Positions 57,668 to 64,000 of a DNA stretch of 64,000 nucleotides are shown here, piece after piece; position 1 is the stretch's first letter, and each line of letters starts with the position of its first letter. The notes beneath the pieces were generated by a model that saw only the letters and a list, made by a program, of their open reading frames with translations, did no database searches and was not told the origin of the DNA. This stretch comes from Yersinia rohdei ATCC 43380 (GTDB lineage Bacteria; Pseudomonadota; Gammaproteobacteria; Enterobacterales; Enterobacteriaceae), in contig NZ_ACCD01000021.1 in the NCBI RefSeq assembly GCF_000173775.1, positions 1 to 64,000 on the forward strand, in the 5' to 3' direction. A program made the position numbers and the translations under genes.

Positions 57668-60085
57668 ATGAATAACAATAAAAAGCCGCTCACTGGCGCT
57701 ATGAGTCGCCGTGAATTTATTCAAACATCTGCCGCAGTCACCGGGGCTGCGGCAGTTGCTGGTTCAATTACCCTACCTTTTTCAGTACAAGCTGCCGAAA
57801 AAACAGAATCCACCACCAAGGAATCCATTAAATACAGCGCCTGTCTGGTTAACTGTGGAAGTCGCTGTCCACTAAAAGTGCACGTCAAAAATGGTGAAAT
57901 TATTAAAATTGCTAATGAAGCCATTTATGATGATTCTACATTTGGCGAACATCAAATTCGCCCCTGTTTGCGTGGCCGCTCAGTCAGATGGAAAACATAT
58001 AATCCTGACCGCGTCAAATATCCCATGTTGCGGGTGGGTAAACGCGGCGAAGGAAAATTCAAACGTATTAGTTGGGATGAGGCCACCACAATTGTGGCGG
58101 ACAAGCTAAAAAATACCATTGCGCAGCACGGTAATGAGGCCATTTATTATCAATATGGTTCTGGTTCTACCGGGGCTAATTTACAAGGCCGCAATGCCTG
58201 TAAAAGAATGCTAAGTTTACTCGGCGGTTTTCTCGACCAACACGGCACCTACTCTACCGCGCAAATTAATACTGTAATGCCTTATATTTATGGCAATACG
58301 GATGAAACCTTGTTGGATGAAATTAAAAACTCCGATTTAGTAGTGATGTTTGGCCATAATCTGGCTGAAACCCGAATGTCTGGCGGCGGCCAATATATGG
58401 AAACTGTCCATGCATTGGGGCAAAGCAAAGCTAAAGTCATTATTATTGACCCGCGTATGACCGACAGTGTTACCACTCTGGATGCCGAGTGGATCCCCAT
58501 ATTCCCTGGTACTGATGCTGCATTGGTCGCCGCATTAGGCTATGTCTTAATAAAAGAAAACCTGACGGATGAAGCTTTCCTGGCTAAATATTGTGTGGGT
58601 TGGGATGCCAGCACTTTACCGGCCTCTGCCCCTGCCAATAGTTCTTATAAAGATTATATTTTAGGCTATGTTGATGGCATAGAAAAAACGCCGCAATGGG
58701 CCAGTGAAATAACCGGTATATCCCCGGTGCGTATTATTCAGCTGGCACGCGAGTTAGGTAATGCCCGTGCGGCATGGATCTCACAAGGCTGGGGCATTCA
58801 ACGCAGTGCCAATGGTGAGCAGGCCTCCCGCGCAATTATGATGTTGCCACTGATGACCGGAAATATCGGTCGGGCCGGAACCAATACCGGTGCTTGGGGC
58901 GGGAACGTCAAATATTCGGTACCGGGATTTAGTATTCCCAATCCGGTAAAAACCGCCATTCCTTGTTTTATGTGGACTGATGCTATTTTCCGTGGCACCG
59001 AAATGACGGCTACCAATGCCCATGTAAAAAATAAAGATAAACTTGATACCAATATTAAGTTTATGTGGAACTATGCCAGTAATGTTATTGGCAATCAGCA
59101 TTCTAACCTGAATAAAACCCACCAAATTTTACAAGATGAATCGCTGTGCGAGTTTATTTTAGTGTGGGAAAACCACATGACGAACTCCGCCAAATATGCA
59201 GATTTGCTGTTACCGGATGTCACCTCGGTTGAATCAAATGACCTGATTGATGATTCTTATGCCAGTGGGGCTTATCACTATGTCACGCGGTTGCAAAATG
59301 CTATCGAACCTTTGTGGGAATGCCGCCCTTCTTATGATGTGTTAGCTGAAATTGCCACGAAATGTGGTATTGGCGACGCCTTTACTGAAGGCCATACCCA
59401 GCAAGAATGGATTGAAATCAGCTATAACAAAATGCGCGAGAAGAACCCCGCATTGCCACCATTTGAGCAAACCAATGACCAAGGCATTATTGACCGAATT
59501 TATGCTGACAGCAGCCAATATATCGCGTTAAAAGATTTCCGTGACGACCCACTGAAAAATCCGTTGAAAACACCGTCAGGCAAAATTGAAATCTATTCAG
59601 AAGCGCTGGCAACCTTAGGAAGAGAGTGGCAACTGACCCCCGGTGACCGCATTACTGCTGTGGCCGAATATTGCCCGACATTTGAAGGGGTTAGTGATAG
59701 TGAAACCTTGAAAAACTATCCGCTGCAAATGACCGGGTTCCACGTCAAAGGCCATACCCACTCATCTTATTATAACGTAGCGATGTTACGCGAAGCCGTC
59801 CCCCATCAGTTCTGGATGAACCCCATTGACGCCAAAGCCCGTGGCCTGCAACAAGGCGAAATGGTTGAAATCTTTAACGATCGGGGGCGAATACTTATTG
59901 CAGTCAAAATTACTGAGCGCGTTTTACCAGGTGTCATTTCCGTGCCACAAGGTGCCTGGCGCAATATTAATAAGGAAGGCCTGGATGTGGGCGGTTGCAT
60001 CAATACCTTAACCACACATCGCCCATCGCCACTGGCGAAAGGTAACCCACAACACACCAATCTGGTTGAAGTTAAACGCGCATAA
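57668..60085 (+). CDS. dmsA: DmsA-family molybdopterin oxidoreductase catalytic subunit
   Basis: Tat-exported molybdo-bis-MGD enzyme that reduces DMSO or a related S-/N-oxide or selenate-type acceptor. From the ATG at 57668 (AAGG 8 nt upstream) it is 805 residues. ATGs at 57644 and 57662 are alternatives. The Tat motif is SRREFIQTSA. The [4Fe-4S] cysteines are in YSACLVNCGSRCPL and IRPCLRG. The molybdenum-ligand serine region is HGTYSTAQI, as in DmsA/YnfE. Homology is to the DmsA/YnfE/YnfF group; the substrate cannot be assigned. Confidence 0.92.
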   Translation: MNNNKKPLTGAMSRREFIQTSAAVTGAAAVAGSITLPFSVQAAEKTESTTKESIKYSACLVNCGSRCPLKVHVKNGEIIKIANEAIYDDSTFGEHQIRPCLRGRSVRWKTYNPDRVKYPMLRVGKRGEGKFKRISWDEATTIVADKLKNTIAQHGNEAIYYQYGSGSTGANLQGRNACKRMLSLLGGFLDQHGTYSTAQINTVMPYIYGNTDETLLDEIKNSDLVVMFGHNLAETRMSGGGQYMETVHALGQSKAKVIIIDPRMTDSVTTLDAEWIPIFPGTDAALVAALGYVLIKENLTDEAFLAKYCVGWDASTLPASAPANSSYKDYILGYVDGIEKTPQWASEITGISPVRIIQLARELGNARAAWISQGWGIQRSANGEQASRAIMMLPLMTGNIGRAGTNTGAWGGNVKYSVPGFSIPNPVKTAIPCFMWTDAIFRGTEMTATNAHVKNKDKLDTNIKFMWNYASNVIGNQHSNLNKTHQILQDESLCEFILVWENHMTNSAKYADLLLPDVTSVESNDLIDDSYASGAYHYVTRLQNAIEPLWECRPSYDVLAEIATKCGIGDAFTEGHTQQEWIEISYNKMREKNPALPPFEQTNDQGIIDRIYADSSQYIALKDFRDDPLKNPLKTPSGKIEIYSEALATLGREWQLTPGDRITAVAEYCPTFEGVSDSETLKNYPLQMTGFHVKGHTHSSYYNVAMLREAVPHQFWMNPIDAKARGLQQGEMVEIFNDRGRILIAVKITERVLPGVISVPQGAWRNINKEGLDVGGCINTLTTHRPSPLAKGNPQHTNLVEVKRA

Positions 60086-60096
60086 GGAGTTGAAAA

Positions 60097-60714
60097 ATGA
60101 AGCAATATGGTTTTTTTGTCGACTCCACCAAGTGCACCGGGTGTAAAACCTGCCAAATCAGTTGCAAGGATGAGAAGAACCTGGAACTGGGGCCAAAGCT
60201 GCGCCGAGTCTATGAATATGGCGGCGGCAGTTGGACACAGCAGGACAATATCTGGGTACAAAATGTCTTTAGTTATTATCTGTCCATCGCCTGCAACCAC
60301 TGTTCATCGCCCACCTGTGTTACCGGTTGCCCAACCGGTGCCATGCATAAACGCGAAGAAGACGGTTTAGTGGTGGTCAATCAGGATCTTTGTGTTGGTT
60401 GCCGTTATTGCGAGATGCGCTGCCCTTATGGCGCGCCGCAATTTGATGCCCGGAAGAAACTGATGACCAAGTGTGATGGTTGTTATCAGCGGGTTGCTGA
60501 AGGCAAGATGCCAGTTTGTGTCGAGTCCTGCCCACAGCGCGCGTTAGATTTCGATGAAATCACCGTGTTAAGGGAAAAATACGGTGAAGAAAATGCTATT
60601 GCCCCCTTGCCGCACGCGCATTTAACTCAACCGAATCTGGTTATCCGAGGCCATCGTAATGCCCGGCCATCAGGCGATACATCAGGCAGCATTCAAAATC
60701 CGTCGGAGGTATAA
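60097..60714 (+). CDS. dmsB: DmsB-like iron-sulfur electron transfer subunit
   Basis: Subunit of 205 residues with four [4Fe-4S] clusters that passes electrons from DmsC to DmsA. The four cysteine groups are visible: CTGCKTCQISC, CNHCSSPTCVTGCP, CVGCRYCEMRCP, and CDGCYQRVAEGKMPVCVESCP. It starts 11 nt after dmsA with AAGGAG. No signal peptide, as expected because it is exported with DmsA. Confidence 0.95.
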   Translation: MKQYGFFVDSTKCTGCKTCQISCKDEKNLELGPKLRRVYEYGGGSWTQQDNIWVQNVFSYYLSIACNHCSSPTCVTGCPTGAMHKREEDGLVVVNQDLCVGCRYCEMRCPYGAPQFDARKKLMTKCDGCYQRVAEGKMPVCVESCPQRALDFDEITVLREKYGEENAIAPLPHAHLTQPNLVIRGHRNARPSGDTSGSIQNPSEV

Positions 60715-60715
60715 A

Positions 60716-61492
60716 ATGCATGAATTACCCTTGGTGTTTTTCACCGTGTTGGGACAAACCGCCGTCGGGTTGTTTGCTCTGGTCTGGTTGAGCAGCAAAC
60801 TCGGCCTCACCACTGAGCTGCAACTGAAACACGCCAATATTATTGGCTTGATTTTGATGATGGTGGGTTTAGTCATCGGCACCCTGCATGTTGGGCAACC
60901 CATGCGTGCGATGAATATGTTGCTCGGCGCGGGCCGCTCGCCCATGAGCAATGAAATTCTGCTCAGTAGCCTGTTTGTTGCCTTGGCCTGTGGCACCGTT
61001 TTTTTCTCCGTAATAGTGAAAAACTCCGTGCTGGCAGCCCTGTGCAATGTGGCGGCGGTGATATTTGGTCTGGCTTTTGCCTGGTCAATTACGCAAGTTT
61101 ATCAACTAAATACCGTGCCTAACTGGGATACGTCGTATACATCATTACAACTGTGGATGACCGTTTTAGTGGGCGGAGGCGCTTTTGCTATTCTCACCGG
61201 CGCGCGGCAACTCGGGGCATTGGCGGTGTTAATCGGCGCTATCGTGACACTGGTGAACAAACCGGCCTATCTCAGTTTTCTCGGGCAAAACTCCTTAGAT
61301 CTCAGTAGCCAACAAACCTTGTTTTGGGGCGTGCAAATTCTGCTGCTGACCTTAGGTATTTTTGTCGCCGCCGCCGCATTACTGAAAGACAAAATCCCAC
61401 GGGCCACTTTGGCGGTCAGTGCATCGGCACTGGTCATCGGAGAATTAGCCGGTCGTATTGCTTTCTACAATCTTTGGCAAGTAGCAATGTAA
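60716..61492 (+). CDS. dmsC: DmsC-like membrane anchor subunit
   Basis: Eight-helix membrane anchor of 258 residues that oxidises menaquinol. The ATG at 60716, one base after the dmsB stop, has a GGAGG Shine-Dalgarno; a longer frame beginning inside dmsB is ignored. Segments such as ELPLVFFTVLGQTAVGLFALVWLSS, HVGQPMRAMNMLLGAGRSPMSNEILL and GRIAFYNLWQVAM at the C-terminus match the DmsC/YnfH family. Confidence 0.92.
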   Translation: MHELPLVFFTVLGQTAVGLFALVWLSSKLGLTTELQLKHANIIGLILMMVGLVIGTLHVGQPMRAMNMLLGAGRSPMSNEILLSSLFVALACGTVFFSVIVKNSVLAALCNVAAVIFGLAFAWSITQVYQLNTVPNWDTSYTSLQLWMTVLVGGGAFAILTGARQLGALAVLIGAIVTLVNKPAYLSFLGQNSLDLSSQQTLFWGVQILLLTLGIFVAAAALLKDKIPRATLAVSASALVIGELAGRIAFYNLWQVAM

Positions 61493-61581
61493 TTTAACCT
61501 GCTGTTTTAAAATATGTTTAGCCGCAATTAATGGCGGCTAATCAACACAAAAATCATCAGCCCGGAAGAGAGAAAATATTG

Positions 61582-62196
61582 ATGCTATTCAACACCACCT
61601 TGCCAAGAATTCTGGGCGCGTGCTTTTACTATTCACCACAATCCGACATCGTACAGCGCTTGTGGCCACTGCTAGTGCAAATTAAAGATATTTTTCCGTG
61701 GCCTAACCCCGCTAAAATTGCACATTATTGCCAACAGCTGCCGGATATCTCAGCAGAACAGCTGGAATATGACTTTTCGGTGCTATTTGAAGGCCAAGGT
61801 GAGATGCCAGCCCCCCCGTGGGCATCTGTGTATCTGGATAAAGAAAATATTCTGATGGGGGCCAGCACCCTGCAATATCGCGCGTTTTTATCTCAGTTAG
61901 GGCTGGCAAATCAAAGTGCTATTCATGAACCAGAAGATCAGTTTGGTTTAATGCTGCTGGCTTGGGTCTATTTAATTGAAAACCCGCCCGCAGATGATAA
62001 GCCCCACTATGAAGCGGCGGTGACCCTGCTCACCGAGCACTTGCTACCCTGGGCCTATCGTTACCTTGAGTTGGTCAAAAATGCACGAGTTGAGCATCCG
62101 GTTTATCCATTACTGGCAGAAATCACCGAGTGTTATCTGAAAACGCTACAAACTGAATTGAGCTTATTCCCGCCCCCTCATGAGCTGTATCGGTAA
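61582..62196 (+). CDS. dmsD: DmsD-like Tat proofreading chaperone (TorD family)
   Basis: Cytoplasmic chaperone that binds the DmsA Tat signal and helps cofactor loading. From the ATG at 61582 it is 204 residues, the E. coli DmsD length. The family pattern is clear: APPWASVYLDKENILMGASTLQYRAFL, EPEDQFGLMLL, and LLPWAYRYLELV...EHPVYPLLAEI. An upstream in-frame ATG at 61531 lacks a ribosome binding site. It follows dmsC by 89 bp. Confidence 0.9.
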   Translation: MLFNTTLPRILGACFYYSPQSDIVQRLWPLLVQIKDIFPWPNPAKIAHYCQQLPDISAEQLEYDFSVLFEGQGEMPAPPWASVYLDKENILMGASTLQYRAFLSQLGLANQSAIHEPEDQFGLMLLAWVYLIENPPADDKPHYEAAVTLLTEHLLPWAYRYLELVKNARVEHPVYPLLAEITECYLKTLQTELSLFPPPHELYR

Positions 62197-62205
62197 TAAA
62201 AATCC

Positions 62206-62529
62206 ATGAATAGAGACGAGCGCTACTACAAAGCCTATCTGGAAAGCCGGATTATCAGCCGACGAGGGCTATTTCGGGGCTTATTGAAAGGTGCGGCCGG
62301 TGAATCTTTGCCCATTTCACCGCCTGTAATTTTGCAGCCAATCCTCAAAAATCCCTGTCAGAATACCTATATCTACTGCAATAGTTGCGCCGATTACTGT
62401 GAAAAAAATGCATTGCTATGGCAGCCCCGCCAGCCACCCACACTGGTTAACGACCGGTGCGACGGTTGTGGCGAATGTGTGGTTAGGTGCCCGGCAATGG
62501 CGCTAGAAATGCCAGTAATATCATCATGA
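62206..62529 (+). CDS. NapF-like [4Fe-4S] ferredoxin, dms operon
   Basis: Small iron-sulfur protein of 107 residues, 9 bp after dmsD. The start has a twin-Arg-containing RIISRRGLFRGLLKG segment like NapF. The C-terminal cysteine group CDGCGECVVRCP is a complete ferredoxin site; the first group (C-x6-CNSCADYC) departs from the consensus, so one cluster may be altered or absent. NapF helps maturation of the periplasmic nitrate reductase in other bacteria; a similar role for this DmsA is plausible. Confidence 0.82.
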   Translation: MNRDERYYKAYLESRIISRRGLFRGLLKGAAGESLPISPPVILQPILKNPCQNTYIYCNSCADYCEKNALLWQPRQPPTLVNDRCDGCGECVVRCPAMALEMPVISS

Positions 62530-62652
62530 TATTATCTCCTGCGCGATAAATTCTCCTTACCTGAATGAATGCATTAAATAGGTAACCCCAACCCGCTGAT
62601 ACCAGTACAATGGCAGTATCTTGAGTAGCTTGTTCTCACCGGAGTGACCACT

Positions 62653-63084
62653 TTGTTCCATTACCCTGCCAGTTATACTTTTGATGAAGTCAGCGGTGAA
62701 TATCATATTCAGTATCGTGACTTTCCTGAATTGGAATCAGTGACTTACTCGCTGGAAGATATTGAATTAGAAGCACAAGAGGGCATTAAGAATGGCATCG
62801 CCGCGCAGATGGAAGAGCGCTGCCCGGTCCCTGCCCCTTCGGCTTTGCAAGCAGATGATATTGCCATCCACGTCCCTGTTTTGGTGCGGTTGAAAGCGGA
62901 ATTACACAATGCCATGCTAACCACCCATACCCGCAAAGCCGATATGGCACGGAAACTGAGTTTGAATGCGGCTCAAATGGATCGCCTGCTCGATGTGTAT
63001 TATGCCTCCAAAGTTGAAGCTCTGGAGCAAGCCCTGTATTTGCTGGGGTATGAAGCAGAAGTCACCGTTAGAAAAGTCAGCTGA
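62653..63084 (+). CDS. HicB-family antitoxin-like protein, orphan
   Basis: Protein of 143 residues with a HicB-type partial RNase H fold (FHYPASYTFDEVSGEYHIQYRDFPELESVTYSLEDIELEAQEGI) and a C-terminal DNA-binding helix-turn-helix (TRKADMARKLSLNAAQMDRLLDV). The TTG at 62653 is preferred as start because GGAG lies 8 nt upstream; a GTG at 62644 is the alternative. No hicA toxin frame is present on either side, so this is an orphan regulator or antitoxin. Confidence 0.82.
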   Translation: MFHYPASYTFDEVSGEYHIQYRDFPELESVTYSLEDIELEAQEGIKNGIAAQMEERCPVPAPSALQADDIAIHVPVLVRLKAELHNAMLTTHTRKADMARKLSLNAAQMDRLLDVYYASKVEALEQALYLLGYEAEVTVRKVS

Positions 63085-63415
63085 TCACCTTGATAGCTAA
63101 GGAATTGCCTAAGATTTGTCACCTTTTACAGGCCGCGATGCAGCGGGTGCCGGCAACTAGAGATCTATTTGGTTTGTATTTCAATCAAGATAGTAACAAA
63201 TTGTTATTAGGCGATAATTTTAAAAAACGTTAATAGCTTCACACTTCAATACATTGGCTAACATTCTTAATCATTTAAGTTTGAAAATGTGATCTAATGC
63301 ATGGAATTACAGTATTGAAAACCACTCTCCATTGGGATTACATTAATGCTATCAACTCGCAGACAGTGACTGAGTGACTCAGACTGGCGAGGTAGCTCCA
63401 AGGGGGAGTGGTTAA
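63085..63415. other. Region upstream of ypdK, no gene
   Basis: A 331-bp AT-rich stretch with no frame of note. It contains a 13-bp palindrome CTGAGTGACTCAG (63370-63382) 34 bp before ypdK and a half-CRP-like sequence AAATGTGATCTA near 63285-63296. Confidence 0.4.
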
Positions 63416-63490
63416 ATGAAATATTTCTTTATGGGTGTCTCAATTATGTTGGTGGTTTGGGTTGGCACCTTCATGATGATGGTCGAGTAA
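63416..63490 (+). CDS. ypdK: YpdK, 24-residue membrane peptide
   Basis: A 24-codon gene beginning MKYFFMG, with a single hydrophobic helix rich in Met, Val and Trp and the segment WVGTF, ending MMMVE. It is nearly collinear with E. coli YpdK (23 residues) as I recall it. A strong GGGGGAG Shine-Dalgarno lies 6 nt upstream, and a terminator follows at 63584. YpdK is a single-pass inner-membrane peptide of unknown role. Confidence 0.8.
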   Translation: MKYFFMGVSIMLVVWVGTFMMMVE

Positions 63491-63583
63491 CATTCACTCA
63501 AACTCTCCACCACCAGACAGAATACTTAGCCGATAGCACTGTTATCCGGCCGACTCGAGCCAATAACACTGTTCGGTCATCAA

Positions 63584-63611
63584 ACTAAAGGGCGCATTTG
63601 CGCCCTTTAGT
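63584..63611. terminator. Terminator between ypdK and the b561 gene
   Basis: A perfect 13-bp stem (ACTAAAGGGCGCA / TGCGCCCTTTAGT) with a minimal loop lies between convergent genes, followed by CTTTCTC on the plus strand. Confidence 0.75.
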
Positions 63612-63626
63612 CTTTCTCGCATCCTA

Positions 63627-64000
63627 TCACTTTCCCGGCATCATCCTGCGTAACGTATCATCGCGACGAATATAATGATGATAAAGCGCCGCCAACGCGT
63701 GAGCCCCAATAACGAAATAAGCCACATTGGCAATAAGCTCATGGGTCTGTTTTAGATAGGCCCGAGCTTCATCATTGGGTGTCACCCACTGTGGTACTTG
63801 CCAGCCAAGTAAGAACCAGGTTTTCCCGCCATATGCCTGTGCCAAAACCCCCAATATCGGTAATGATAAGAAGATCAAATACAGGCCCCAATGCAGAACA
63901 TGCGCCCCCAACAACTGCCAATCTGGCAGTTTTGGCGTGATAGCTGGCGTCATATTTTTATGACGTAGCCAGAGTCGCGCCAGCATGAGTAGCCAGACAG
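63627..64000 (-). CDS. Cytochrome b561 family protein (partial, N-terminus beyond window)
   Basis: Di-heme membrane cytochrome b. The visible C-terminal part has VWLLMLARLWLRHKNMTP at the right edge, then LLGAHVLHWGLYLIFLSLPILGVLAQAYGG and LKQTHELIANVAYFVIGAHALAALYHHYIRRDDTLRRMMP, with the conserved heme histidines of CybB-type b561. The frame is open to position 64000 without a start, so the N-terminus is outside the window. It is a paralogue of the yceJ product at 40611. Confidence 0.9.
   Translation of the reverse strand, partial: VWLLMLARLWLRHKNMTPAITPKLPDWQLLGAHVLHWGLYLIFLSLPILGVLAQAYGGKTWFLLGWQVPQWVTPNDEARAYLKQTHELIANVAYFVIGAHALAALYHHYIRRDDTLRRMMPGK

Noticed and set aside
59806-60300. 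164-codon minus-strand frame over dmsA-dmsB
   Set aside because: Antisense shadow of two clear iron-sulfur/molybdenum genes, with no recognisable motif.
63285-63306. CRP site upstream of ypdK
   Set aside because: Left half AAATGTGATCTA is perfect but the right half matches the TCACA arm poorly.

Overview
The window looks like a chromosomal segment of a Yersinia, most likely from the Y. enterocolitica group. The core gene order (yfcL-epmC-yfcA-mepA-aroC-prmB-smrB-sixA-fadJI-yfcZ-fadL-mlaA ... yfdC-argW) is the enterobacterial backbone. The yfuABC-type iron transporter, ERIC repeats and moderate GC fit Yersinia. The genus is an inference from gene content and order; no database search was possible.

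Region 1 (1-22034) is conserved housekeeping DNA. The left arm is a minus-strand run: yfcL (cut by the window edge), epmC, yfcA, mepA, aroC, prmB. It is followed by smrB (+), sixA (-), the fadIJ beta-oxidation operon (-), yfcZ (-) and fadL (+), with FadR-like operators at fadI and fadL. A complete cytochrome c maturation operon (ccmABCDEFGHI, read right to left) lies between mlaA and yfdC, a position different from E. coli. The block ends at tRNA-Arg(CCU), argW.

Region 2 (22035-40000) is accessory. Beyond argW come a choloylglycine-hydrolase-family Ntn hydrolase, a decayed IS6-family transposase remnant, and a D-galactonate operon (dgoRKAD plus an unrelated-looking ACS-family transporter and a 2-hydroxyacid dehydrogenase). 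Next are yjdM, a histidine-rich PadR/NfeR-like regulator with a striking operator array, and a DUF3861 gene. The cellobiose/arbutin-type asc system follows: ascFB on the minus strand and ascG on the plus strand, split by about 3.6 kb holding a broken autotransporter gene and two orphan regulators (LysR and LuxR types).

Region 3 (40000-57000) holds yceI-yceJ and a second Mla-like lipid-transport operon: STAS-MlaE permease, ATPase with an N-terminal heptad repeat, MCE protein and PqiC-like lipoprotein. It continues with the smvA-smvR efflux pair, an amidohydrolase with an APC permease, mltB, yfuABC behind a Fur-like box, and a DUF2127 membrane protein.

Region 4 (57000-64000) is an anaerobic DMSO-reductase-type operon (dmsABC, a DmsD-like chaperone and a small NapF-like ferredoxin) behind an FNR-like box. 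After it come an orphan HicB-type gene, the 24-residue membrane peptide gene ypdK, and a cytochrome b561 gene cut by the right edge. No CRISPR array, rRNA, intact transposase or integrase was seen.
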